NCBI GenBank assembly: GCA_002309015.1
Contig: DBWM01000068.1
Location: 82,540-108,223 of the forward strand
Length of the DNA: 25,684 nt
Direction of reading: 5' to 3'
Source: Myxococcales bacterium UBA1238
GTDB lineage: Bacteria > Myxococcota_A > Bradymonadia > UBA7976 > UBA1532
Shown: positions 8,324 through 17,131 of the stretch, in pieces
How positions within the stretch are numbered: position 1 is the stretch's first letter
How the letters are laid out: each line of letters opens with the position of its first letter
Made by a program: the position numbers and the translations under genes
The notes under the pieces: generated by a model
Seen by the model: only the letters and a program-made list of their open reading frames with translations
Told to the model about the DNA's origin: nothing
Database searches by the model: none

Positions 8324-11101
8324 TTAAGGGTCGATCACGCAACGGAAGCCGAGATCGTTGTCGATGGTGCGCGTTTCCACTTTTTCGCGGCGGGTGACGC
8401 GCAATTCGTGGGGTAAATCCCGCCAGCTGCCGCCCATCACGATGGCCTGGGCGCCTTCGCTGGAAGAAGTCCATTCGCGGGCATTGCCCGACATGTTGCG
8501 CACGCCAAAGGGGCTCTGACCGGCTTCGCCAAAAATCTTGATGGGCGCAGCGTACTTAAAGCCATCCGCAGCCGATCCCGATCGGCGTCCCGCCTGATAT
8601 TGGCCGTAGTTGGCCCGGAACAATTCGCCATCGTTCACCGGTGAATCGCCCCAGGGGTAAATGCGCAAATCGGCCCCGCGGGCAGCCCACATCCATTCAT
8701 CCGACGTAGGCAGGCGCCCGCCCTTCCAGCGGCAGTAATCCTCGGCCATCGATCGCGTGAGCGCGGTTGCAGGCTGCGTGTCGAGATCCCAGTGCAGCTG
8801 CAGGCGATGGCATTTTTTAGCCGCCCTGCAACGCGCATATTCGCCCTGGGTCACCTCGTCGATGTCGATGTAAAAGCCCGCAATCTCGATCGGCGTCGCA
8901 TCGCGTTCCTGCTTAAAATTCGCCTCGTTACAGATACCTGCAGGGCGACCGTGCGCCGATCGGCAAAGCTCCGCCAGACGCGCCACCTGCTCTTCGGTCA
9001 GCCGCCGTTCGAGCCGGCCTGCAGGGATCGCGACCATCCCTTCGGGCAAAGGTTTTGCAGCCTGCAATTCGCCCGCATCGGGATCGGACCCGGCAGCATC
9101 GGGAGCGGTCTCTATGATTTCAAAATCGAGCTCCTCTTCGCCCGCATCTTCAATGTCTCCGGCATCGGAGGTAACCGGCAAATCCTGTGGAATTTCAGCA
9201 CGTTCCGGCCAGCGAGCGGCAGCATCGGGCGTCGTTTCGGGCGGTTGAAGCGCTTCAGGCTCTGCGTCGGGCATCGCTGCACCGAAGGCGGCATCCGCTT
9301 CGGGCATCGCCTCTCCATCCAGATCGGAATCGAATGTGGCATCGGGCGCTTGTGGCATCAGCGAAGCGTCGTCCTGCCCCTCTTCCACCGGTGGCGCAAT
9401 GTGAACGGCAGCCTTCGAATCCGCAGTCTTCAGGGTCGGAGGCGCTTGCGTTATCTGAGGCGCATCCGATGTAACCCCTGGTTTTTGCGGCTTTTTTTGA
9501 GAAAGAAAAATCAACGCGCCGATGCCTAAAGCCACCGCGAGCATCAATCCAAGCAGCAATCGGCCTTTGCCTGTTTTGCGACGGCCCGTGCGCGGCAGAC
9601 GATGGCGCGGAATCGATGGCTCCGGCTCCGGCTCCGGCTCTGGGTTGGAAACCGCCGGCAGGGACTGCGAAGAAAGCGAACGATAACGGCTGGAAACGCG
9701 CTCCTCTTCAGGCGGTGATTCCGGCGCAGGCGCTTCGCTCGAAGCATAAGGCGACGTCGTGGACTCCACCGCTTTAAGCTCCGAAAAGCTGTTGGTTTGA
9801 CGCGCGTTATGCGTCTCCGCAAAGGGCTGCGCTGCAGCTGGAGGCGTATAAGCGGTAAAGCCGGGCGCAGAAAACGGAGCCGGCCGGCTGGGCTGCCCGC
9901 TCAACCGTTCGCTTCGGTAAGCCGGTGAATCGACCGAAGTCAGCGATTTCAAACCAGAATTTTGTGTCTCCTGAACCGCAGCCTGACCCGTAAACAGCGA
10001 ATCCCGCCTCGTCTCGCCCGTAACCGCCGCCGGCATGCGCGAAGGCCTTGGGGGCACCGCTGAAACCGCCGCCGTCCAAAGGGTTCCTCCCATATTGGAA
10101 CGCCGCTCACTGTAATCGACCACCGCCCGCGATTCTTTTCGGCGCAAAGGCCGATCGAGCAGCATCGAGAGCTCAATTTCGAGATTGTTGAGCGCTTTTT
10201 CTTCGCAATTACAGCGATCTCTGCAGCGGGCGCTCTCTTCGATGCGCTCGTTGTTGTCGCGCAGCCAGGCCCGAAGACTGCGCAGTCGCGTCTCAAGCTC
10301 CCTCTGCTCGCGCTCCACGCGCTCCACCTCGCGCGCCAGCGCCGACTCGCTCTCAAACTGCCGCGTCACCTCCATGCGCCCCTGATCGATCATGGCCTGC
10401 AAATGCGGCAGAAGCGCCTGAATCAAATCCTCGACGGAGCCGAAATGCCGGTGAACTCCAAAAGATTTCAAAAGCTCACGGCGATCGAGATCGATCGAGA
10501 TGGGCAGCGCGCTCCCATCCCCCGGCGAACGACGCAGGGCGGCTTCGGAGGGCGTAAGGCATTCGTACAAAATGCGTCCCAGTTCCGAAAGATCATCGCC
10601 CAGCTGGCGCTCCAGACTGCCGGGCAGAGGAGGACATCCCGCCGTTAAAAACGCACCGTCGACAGCCCCCGGACGCTCGCGCAAAATCACTTGTCGCACC
10701 GAGAGTTGCCCGTGCGAAAGGCCCTGCCTGTGAAGGGCCCGCAACGCCGCAGCCACCTGAAAAACGATGCCCAGCGCCTCTAAATCCGACAATACCGTTG
10801 TCTGCAGCCTGCTTTCGAGCGCAACGCCTTCAACCCACTCAAAAGCCGCGTAAACAGGTTCGTTTTCTTCGATGGCGAGCAAACGGGGGAGACCGGGATG
10901 CTCCACCTGAGCGCGTTTATACGCCCAGGCCATAAAGCTGCGCCGCTCGACCGAAGAAGCCGGAGGCGCAGGCAACAAAAAAGCCATCGAACCATCGTGC
11001 AGGCGCGCCTGATAGCTTCCAAACCCGATGCCGTCGCCGAGTTGCGCTAAAATTTCGAGCCCGTGCACCGACGCTGACGCAGGAAAATCAAATATGGCCA
11101 T
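8324..11101 (-). CDS. Pseudokinase-TM-SUMF1 (FGE-sulfatase-fold) receptor protein (925 aa)
   Basis: Three parts are seen. Cytoplasmic residues about 15-255 are a kinase fold with a glycine-loop relic GDGIGFGSY, but Lys of VALK is absent (MAFLL), HRDLKPEN reads HGQLSVRQ near 129 and DFG is replaced by TAGC near 153: a pseudokinase. A coiled coil (about 265-330) and a Pro/Ser-rich linker ending in PEPEPEPEP lead to one membrane helix at about 514-533 (LLLGLMLAVALGIGALIF). An acidic linker follows, then a C-terminal SUMF1 domain (about 686-925: GMVAIPAG, VTQGEYARC, GGRLPTSDEW, YPWGD, NMSGNAREW, MGGSW, GFR). The two copper-binding Cys of true FGE are Asp and Leu here, so it is probably a binding domain outside the membrane. 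First gene of a four-gene operon; ATG 11101 has only a weak ribosome site. Confidence 0.88.
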   Translation of the reverse strand: MAIFDFPASASVHGLEILAQLGDGIGFGSYQARLHDGSMAFLLPAPPASSVERRSFMAWAYKRAQVEHPGLPRLLAIEENEPVYAAFEWVEGVALESRLQTTVLSDLEALGIVFQVAAALRALHRQGLSHGQLSVRQVILRERPGAVDGAFLTAGCPPLPGSLERQLGDDLSELGRILYECLTPSEAALRRSPGDGSALPISIDLDRRELLKSFGVHRHFGSVEDLIQALLPHLQAMIDQGRMEVTRQFESESALAREVERVEREQRELETRLRSLRAWLRDNNERIEESARCRDRCNCEEKALNNLEIELSMLLDRPLRRKESRAVVDYSERRSNMGGTLWTAAVSAVPPRPSRMPAAVTGETRRDSLFTGQAAVQETQNSGLKSLTSVDSPAYRSERLSGQPSRPAPFSAPGFTAYTPPAAAQPFAETHNARQTNSFSELKAVESTTSPYASSEAPAPESPPEEERVSSRYRSLSSQSLPAVSNPEPEPEPEPSIPRHRLPRTGRRKTGKGRLLLGLMLAVALGIGALIFLSQKKPQKPGVTSDAPQITQAPPTLKTADSKAAVHIAPPVEEGQDDASLMPQAPDATFDSDLDGEAMPEADAAFGAAMPDAEPEALQPPETTPDAAARWPERAEIPQDLPVTSDAGDIEDAGEEELDFEIIETAPDAAGSDPDAGELQAAKPLPEGMVAIPAGRLERRLTEEQVARLAELCRSAHGRPAGICNEANFKQERDATPIEIAGFYIDIDEVTQGEYARCRAAKKCHRLQLHWDLDTQPATALTRSMAEDYCRWKGGRLPTSDEWMWAARGADLRIYPWGDSPVNDGELFRANYGQYQAGRRSGSAADGFKYAAPIKIFGEAGQSPFGVRNMSGNAREWTSSSEGAQAIVMGGSWRDLPHELRVTRREKVETRTIDNDLGFRCVIDP

Positions 11102-11309
11102 AGCGCTCGCAAAATAAAGCAGAAGTCACGTTGGAGCAAGAATGGGAGACCGGAAGAAAGGCCATCTGACTGCATCTGCCCGGCGGAGCTTAAAAAATGA
11201 GCTCCTGCTTGAAAAAGCTCTTCAGTTCACAATAAAGAGAGTCTAGCTTTTAGCCTGCAGATCAGCGTAGAAATGATGCGAACTCTGTAACAGTGGATTA
11301 GGTGCCAAC
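11102..11309. promoter_or_regulatory. Divergent control region between the two SUMF1-fusion genes
   Basis: This 208-base gap separates the two divergent genes for SUMF1 fusion proteins and should carry both promoters. A 6-base inverted repeat, GGAGCT (11185-11190) and AGCTCC (11200-11205) around an AT-rich 9-base centre, lies near the middle and could be an operator or a leader hairpin. A TTGAAA near 11209 resembles a plus-strand -35, but the matching -10 is poor. No small gene is seen. Confidence 0.35.
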
Positions 11310-14300
11310 TTGCGCGAACCTCCTGCTCAGTTTTTTGAATTCTGTAGCGATTTGCTCGCCCGGCGCTGTGCCGGTGGCAAGGCAGAAGTCGAAAGCAAAG
11401 GTTTGCCGTACGAACTGAATACCCTCAATCGCTGGGTCAGCGCCGCCATCCTCACCGAACGCGAATCACAAGCCCTCGCACGTATTTGTTGCGACGATTC
11501 CATCGATTTTGATCAGGTCCGCAACATTCTCACCATGCCCTCGGAATCGCGCGTCTCGGCTCCGCCGGCGCCGCAACCTCTGGGCTTAGATGCAGCCGGA
11601 AACAATGCGGCTGTAGGTGAAGAAAGCTGGGAATGGCTCTCGAGTGAAGGCGACATCACCATACCAGAGTTCCCGCAAGAGGCCGAAATTGAAGGCGATC
11701 CGCTTTCACAAGAGAGCGGCTGGTTTTTAGGGGAAGCCCCCAAAATCACCCCACTGCCCAACCCGCAGTACAAACCTACTCCTTCTGGTGTTGTGCAGAT
11801 TTTTCCCAATCAGATGCACAACTTTGGGCCGGCGAATGACCGGTTTCAGATGCAGATTCATCCCGACCATCTGGAATCTGCAGATCCGGAAGCGAGCCTC
11901 AACTTCGCCCCTGGCCTCGACGACAAGCCGCAGGAACGCTTTAAAATCGCCGAACGCCTGGTGCGCACGCGCATTTTTGATGTGCATGCGGGCCGCGATC
12001 TCCTGATGGGCCGCAAGCTGAACCTCCACGTGCACCGCCGCGAAGGGCCCATCAATCGCGCCGAATTCATCGCCGCAGTCCGCAGGCAGGCGCGATTACA
12101 GCATCCGAATATTCAGCCGGTTTATGAGCTCGGTCTTGAACCCGACGGGTTACCTTTTTATGCGACAGCGGGCGGTCTCAGCATCTCGCTGCATTCCATT
12201 TTAAAAGGGCTGGCGCAAAACCGCGAAATGGAGACGCAGCGCTGGACGCGGGGCAAGCTTCTGGAAACGCTGTTCGATATTTCGCAAGCCATTGTTTTTG
12301 CTCACAAAAACGAGATCTGTCACCGGGATGTGCGGCCCTGCGAAGTGTTTTTGGGCGACTACGGGCAGGTGGAGCTGGCGGGCTGGTTTCGCTCGCGACA
12401 TTTAAAGCAGAATCCACAGACGGTGCAGGATGCCGCCTTAAACGAGGTGGGTCACGGTCTGGGCTATTTGCCGCCCGAGCGTCTGGAGCATGGGCTGAGC
12501 GTCTGCAATTGCGCGTCGGATATTTGGGGACTGGGCGCACTACTTTACGGGATTCTGACCTTTGTGCCGCCGTTTTCGGGCCGAAGTTCCGCCGATATTT
12601 TGCGGGCTTGCGCGGACGAAGGGGTGATCCCGCCGTCGGAACGCATTCGCCATGCCGATGTACCGCAATTCCTTGAAGATCTTTGCTTAAAAGCGCTGGT
12701 GATCGATCCCCAGAAGCGAACGCTGACCGCCTCTGAATTTGCCCGCGAATTGCAGACATTCCTTGAAGGCTCCAGAGCCGAGGAGCGAAGGCTCGATCAG
12801 GCTGAAGAAATTCTGAGCGAGGCGGAGCAGGCCGCAAGGCGCTATATGGAAGCGCGCGAGCATTTGCATCTGGCCTGGCGGGCGGAAGCCGAAGCGCGCG
12901 GAACGACGGGGCTCGAACTCAAGCGGGCGCGCGCCAAACTTCAGGTGGCCCGGGAAGAAGCGGAGCGCTGGTTTCACCGCACCGAAGACGCCTACACCAA
13001 CACGATGGCGGCGTTACCCCGCTATGAACCCGCAAGGCGCGGTCTTTGTGCGCTCTATTTTCGCGCGCTGCAGGATGTGGAACAGGGTCAGATGGCGCTG
13101 CCCTCCTTTGCCCTCGAAGCGAGCATTCGCCAGACCACGCCCCACGGCTTTACGCGATTCTTCCACGCCCCTGCGAGCCTCGAAATCCGCTGCGGCCTGG
13201 GGGCCGATCTCTCGCTTTGGAGCCTCCGGGAATTGCAGGGCATTTTGAGCCCCTCCAAGCAGCGCGCCAAAGGCAGAAGCGATCTCATCATCGAGCATCT
13301 GGCACCGGGCGCCTATGTGGTGCGCGTCAGCAGGCCCAACTGCATCGGTCGGGCGCAGGATTTGCTGATCGATCTTTGGGCGGAACGCGGCACGCGCATT
13401 TGCCTCGATTTGCAACTGCCCAACGAAATGCCCAAAGGCATGGTTTACGTGCCTGCGGGCCCTTGCGCCCTGGGACTCGACGGCGACGAAGGCAGCTTAC
13501 ACAACGCGTTACCCGGCAGCCGCTGCTCGATGCCCAGCTTTTTTGCGGGCCAGTATCTGGTCACCATGGGCGAATATATGGAGTTTCTGTCCAGCTTGTC
13601 GCCCGACGAATGCATGCAGCGGATGCCGCGCCGGTTTGAAGGCGCACCGCCGCTCTTTGAAAGCATCCCGCAGTTCCCGGTGGCCACAGCTGACGGACTC
13701 ACATGGACGGCCAATTGTCCTGCAGTGGGGCTGAGTTACGGCGATGTACAGGCTTATATCGCATGGCGCAGCGCCCGCGATCACAAGCCCTATCGCCTGC
13801 TGACCGAACTGGAGTGGGAAAAGCTCGCCCGCGGGGCTTCGGGACGCCGTTACCCCTGGGGGAATCGCGCGGAGCCCAATTTTGCAGCGGTCGCCCAAAA
13901 AGGCACGCCCGAGTTGCGGGAAGTGGGCAGCGCAGCGAGCGACTGTTCCGTTTATGGCGCTTTCGATCTGGCGGGTTGCGCGCAGGAATATACCTCCACA
14001 GAAATCAACGGAAAGCGCATTGTACGCGGTGGCAGCTGGAATTTACCCTTCAGCGACTGCATCAGTTTTGCGCGCAGCTGTGTCTCGCCCAGCCTTTCGC
14101 TCATCGGCCTGGGATTCCGCCTGGCCCTCGATGGACCCGATCCCCGCCGCAATGTACAGCTCGAACCGGTGCACGACTGGCTGATGCCGGTGGGGCCGGA
14201 AGCCTTTCACCCCGCGCCTCAGACCCATTCGGGTTACGCCACAGAGGAGCTCACCCTTGAAGGTCGCACGGTGCTCGGCCGCCTGGGACCTGCGCCCGCT

Positions 14301-16592
14301 CCCCGCCCGGACTGGTCGCAGGAGACGCTCGATTTTGGACCGGGCCGCTACCAGATCATGGAGGAAATCGCGCGCGGCAGCATGGGTCGCGTGGTGCTCG
14401 CCTTCGATAAGACCCTCGAACGGCATGTCGCCTTAAAGATATTGCACGACAAGCACCAGAACGATCAGCTTTCGCGCTACCGCTTTGCGATGGAGGCGCG
14501 CATCACGGGGCGGCTTCAGCATCCTACGTTTTTGCCCATGTACGATATGGGGATGCTCGAAGGGGATCGGCCTTTCTTTGCCATGAAGCCGGTGGAAGGG
14601 CAGTCGCTGCAGGAGATCTTTCAGGCGCGCGCCACGGGGGATCGCAAGGTCACCGCAGAGTTCACGCGCGATCGTCTGCTCACCATCATGCGGCGCATCT
14701 GCCAGGGCGTCGCGTTCGCCAACCAGCAGGACATCATTCACCGCGACTTAAAGCCGGCAAACATTTTAGTGGGGAGCCTCGGTGAGATCCTCATCGTCGA
14801 TCTCGGGCTGGCCCGGCAGATCCATCCGGATGCGAGCGATCGGGCAGAGATTCTGGAAGCTGCGGAGCTGACAGGTTCCGACGGGCGCGTGACGCGCGTG
14901 GGCTCAGTGATCGGGACCCCTTATTACATGTCGCCGGAGCAGGCGATGGGGCTTCAGGATCTGGTGGGGCCTCAAAGCGATGTGTACGGTCTGGGCGCAA
15001 TCCTTTATCACCTGCTCACCCATCGGCCGCCCTTCTCGGGTAAGAAGGTCAATGAGGTGCTCGCGAAGGTACGTAAGGGGAATCCGTTACCGCCTTCCCA
15101 GGCAGCCCCGCAGGAGGAGATCTCGCCTAAGCTCGACCAGATTGTGCTCAGGGCGCTGTCTCTCGATCCGCATGCGCGGCCTCAGGATGCACTGGAACTC
15201 GCGGAAGAACTCGGACATGTTCAGGAAACGGAGCGCCTGGAACTGCAGGTGAGAGAGATAGCCCAGCAGCGGGCAGCCCAGGCCATCGCAGCTTTCGATC
15301 GCGCAGGTGTCGAGCGGAAGCAACTGGAGGAGCTCACAGAGAAGTTTAAGAAGCTTCGGCAGGACCTGCAGAACATCGATCCCTCTGAACATCGCACATT
15401 GGTCTGGCAATCTCAGGCGCAACTGGAGCAGCAATCCCGCAGAGTGGAGCACTATATCGTGGAGGCGGTCTCTATGGCGCGCCTCGCGCTCGACGCGGGA
15501 TACAAGGAGATCCGTCCACGCCTCGCGGTCTTTTTGCAAACCCGTTACTTACTCGCCGAAGCCTCCCGCGACCAGGCTTCCTTAAGCTGGTACGGATGCC
15601 ATCTGCGCCGCCTCGATGAGACCGGGCAGATAGAACGCTGGCTTGAACAGGGCGCCGCATTTCAGGTGGATACCAGGCCTAGCGGTATGACCGCCACGAT
15701 CAAGCGCGCCGCACAGAACCAAAGCACCACTCGCCTCGAAGAAGTGGTCCGCCGGGGGTCAACTCCGCTGGTTTTACCCGAGATGCCTCAGGGCAGCGGG
15801 GTCTGCATATTGGGCAGCACCAGTCAGTCCGTGCGCATCCCCTTCCAGATCCAGCGTTCCAAGCCCGTGTCTCTGGCGCTCGACTGGCCGCGAAACTTAA
15901 TCCCGGGCTTCGCCTACATCTCCGAGGGGAACTTTCTTTATGGCGGTAACCCGTTAAACGATGAAGGGCAACCCCCGAGACTCGTTCGCTTACCGAGCTT
16001 CCAGATCGCCATCCATCCGGTCACATGCTTTGAGTACCAGGAATGGCTCGAAGAGCTGGCCACTCGAGATCCGCAACAGGCGGCGCTGCGTCAACCGAGA
16101 CTCTGGCCTAACGGTCCCTCCCTTTTCAGCGCGGCAGGCCAGCGCATCTTCGGAGCCCTTGCGCCCTATCGTCCGATCACCGGGATCTCGCTTGCGGACG
16201 CTCATGCCTACGCCAACTGGCGCTCAAGGCGAGATAACATCCTCTATCGCCTGCCGAGCTCTGCGGAATGGGAGAAGGCTGCGCGCGGTGTAGATGGCCG
16301 AAGCTGGCCCTGGGGCAACGCCTTCGAATCGAGTTTCTGCCGTCAGGAAGTCCCGGGACTCTGCGATGTGGGTACATTCCCCGACGACTGCTCCCCTTAC
16401 GGCGTGCAAGACATCGCAAGCGGTGTGATGGAATGGACGATGACCGCAGTCAAAGAGGAGCCGAACTCCTGCTATCTGCGCGGGGGATGCAGTGCCCTGC
16501 CGTTACACTCGTCTCCATGCAGCTCCAGACGCCCCTGGAACCCCAATATACCCTCCCCCTTCATCGGCTTCCGCCTGGCCACAAACGGTTAG
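11310..16592 (+). CDS. Tandem [pseudokinase-SUMF1]-[Ser/Thr kinase-SUMF1] protein (1760 aa)
   Basis: Half one: kinase fold from about 211 to 485 with HRD at 338-340, but Asn of the catalytic loop is Glu345, DFG is AGW (357-359) and VALK lysine is His, so a pseudokinase; coiled coil (about 485-560), helical then beta region; SUMF1 domain about 710-943 (GMVYVPAG, YPWGN, VRGGSW, GFR). Half two: kinase about 1013-1300 with Lys1043, HRDLKPAN (Asp1146, Asn1151), DLG at 1164 and MSPEQ, apparently active; coiled coil; helical/beta region; SUMF1 about 1533-1757. Both SUMF1 units lack the FGE copper cysteine pair. No membrane helix or leader, so cytoplasmic. NCBI annotation knows single copies as bifunctional kinase/FGE family proteins; the in-frame doubling is unusual. 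An in-frame TGA at 11274 limits the start; TTG 11310 is the only start before residue 75. Divergent from the 925-residue protein gene. Confidence 0.88.
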   Translation: MREPPAQFFEFCSDLLARRCAGGKAEVESKGLPYELNTLNRWVSAAILTERESQALARICCDDSIDFDQVRNILTMPSESRVSAPPAPQPLGLDAAGNNAAVGEESWEWLSSEGDITIPEFPQEAEIEGDPLSQESGWFLGEAPKITPLPNPQYKPTPSGVVQIFPNQMHNFGPANDRFQMQIHPDHLESADPEASLNFAPGLDDKPQERFKIAERLVRTRIFDVHAGRDLLMGRKLNLHVHRREGPINRAEFIAAVRRQARLQHPNIQPVYELGLEPDGLPFYATAGGLSISLHSILKGLAQNREMETQRWTRGKLLETLFDISQAIVFAHKNEICHRDVRPCEVFLGDYGQVELAGWFRSRHLKQNPQTVQDAALNEVGHGLGYLPPERLEHGLSVCNCASDIWGLGALLYGILTFVPPFSGRSSADILRACADEGVIPPSERIRHADVPQFLEDLCLKALVIDPQKRTLTASEFARELQTFLEGSRAEERRLDQAEEILSEAEQAARRYMEAREHLHLAWRAEAEARGTTGLELKRARAKLQVAREEAERWFHRTEDAYTNTMAALPRYEPARRGLCALYFRALQDVEQGQMALPSFALEASIRQTTPHGFTRFFHAPASLEIRCGLGADLSLWSLRELQGILSPSKQRAKGRSDLIIEHLAPGAYVVRVSRPNCIGRAQDLLIDLWAERGTRICLDLQLPNEMPKGMVYVPAGPCALGLDGDEGSLHNALPGSRCSMPSFFAGQYLVTMGEYMEFLSSLSPDECMQRMPRRFEGAPPLFESIPQFPVATADGLTWTANCPAVGLSYGDVQAYIAWRSARDHKPYRLLTELEWEKLARGASGRRYPWGNRAEPNFAAVAQKGTPELREVGSAASDCSVYGAFDLAGCAQEYTSTEINGKRIVRGGSWNLPFSDCISFARSCVSPSLSLIGLGFRLALDGPDPRRNVQLEPVHDWLMPVGPEAFHPAPQTHSGYATEELTLEGRTVLGRLGPAPAPRPDWSQETLDFGPGRYQIMEEIARGSMGRVVLAFDKTLERHVALKILHDKHQNDQLSRYRFAMEARITGRLQHPTFLPMYDMGMLEGDRPFFAMKPVEGQSLQEIFQARATGDRKVTAEFTRDRLLTIMRRICQGVAFANQQDIIHRDLKPANILVGSLGEILIVDLGLARQIHPDASDRAEILEAAELTGSDGRVTRVGSVIGTPYYMSPEQAMGLQDLVGPQSDVYGLGAILYHLLTHRPPFSGKKVNEVLAKVRKGNPLPPSQAAPQEEISPKLDQIVLRALSLDPHARPQDALELAEELGHVQETERLELQVREIAQQRAAQAIAAFDRAGVERKQLEELTEKFKKLRQDLQNIDPSEHRTLVWQSQAQLEQQSRRVEHYIVEAVSMARLALDAGYKEIRPRLAVFLQTRYLLAEASRDQASLSWYGCHLRRLDETGQIERWLEQGAAFQVDTRPSGMTATIKRAAQNQSTTRLEEVVRRGSTPLVLPEMPQGSGVCILGSTSQSVRIPFQIQRSKPVSLALDWPRNLIPGFAYISEGNFLYGGNPLNDEGQPPRLVRLPSFQIAIHPVTCFEYQEWLEELATRDPQQAALRQPRLWPNGPSLFSAAGQRIFGALAPYRPITGISLADAHAYANWRSRRDNILYRLPSSAEWEKAARGVDGRSWPWGNAFESSFCRQEVPGLCDVGTFPDDCSPYGVQDIASGVMEWTMTAVKEEPNSCYLRGGCSALPLHSSPCSSRRPWNPNIPSPFIGFRLATNG

Positions 16593-17131
16593 ATCTCGTC
16601 CAGGGACGATCAACTAAAAGCACATGCAGATTCTGATCACGCTCAGGGTGTATCTGAGGCGGGATCTTCAATCGAAAGAGCTTACCCTTTGCGCAAAAAG
16701 CAAAGACTCTTTTATCTTCAGTCCCATGATTTTGAAGAAAAAGAGAGAGATCAACAGGTTTAAGATCATCCTCCAGGTAACCCCTGAACGAGATCTTACG
16801 GTATAAGATCCGTCATTGCGTCGCTCATTGATGCTGTCAGAGGTGATACGACCGCGCTTCTCAGGCTTCAGAACGGCGATCTTCTGACTGAAGACAAAGC
16901 TCCATAGCAATCGGCAGAAAGGCATAGGTTTACAGAAAAACGCAAATGGCAAAACTCAAGAACGGTTTTCAAGCTTGACATCTGCGCGCGCGCAAGGCCA
17001 AAAAAATGGCATCTGCACGAACGTGTTGAAATCCGCAGACCAGCGTTTTGAGGGATGCGCGATCACCTGTGCTTTCAATGTCAAAAAGGCGTAAGGTGAC
17101 AGCGTTTCGGCTTTGGCAATGCAGGCTCGCT
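16593..17131. other. Non-coding, relatively AT-rich gap of 539 bases
   Basis: No convincing gene is seen; short open frames here on both strands lack a ribosome site or family resemblance. Base composition is visibly poorer in GC than neighbours from about 16620 to 16970. It holds a terminator-like hairpin (16675-16713), a palindrome GATCTTACGGTATAAGATC (16792-16810) and a TTGACA (16975-16980) without a good -10. The promoter of the downstream TPR gene should lie in its right half. The direct repeat CATCTGC flanks a GCCA-A6-TGGC element near 16979-17013. Confidence 0.5.
16675..16713 (+). terminator. Hairpin with short T-tract, candidate terminator of the tandem kinase gene
   Basis: Inner stem CTTTGC (16687-16692) pairs with GCAAAG (16700-16705); outer stem AAAGAG (16675-16680) pairs with CTCTTT (16707-16712), with a T-rich 3' side (TTTTATCTT). 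It lies 83 bases after the stop of the 1760-residue gene. The asymmetric internal loop and low GC of the stem make it a moderate candidate. Confidence 0.4.

Noticed and set aside
12321..12344. First kinase fold of the tandem protein as an active kinase because HRD is present
   Set aside because: The loop Asn, the DFG Asp and the ATP lysine are all replaced, so HRD alone is not enough.
8324..16592. SUMF1 domains as variable proteins of a diversity-generating retroelement
   Set aside because: The C-type-lectin-like SUMF1 ends are typical of such targets, but no reverse transcriptase, accessory gene or template-repeat copy of the C-terminal DNA is visible in the window.
16668..16952. 94-residue minus-strand frame in the gap
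   Set aside because: No ribosome site, no recognisable domain and located in AT-richer non-coding sequence.
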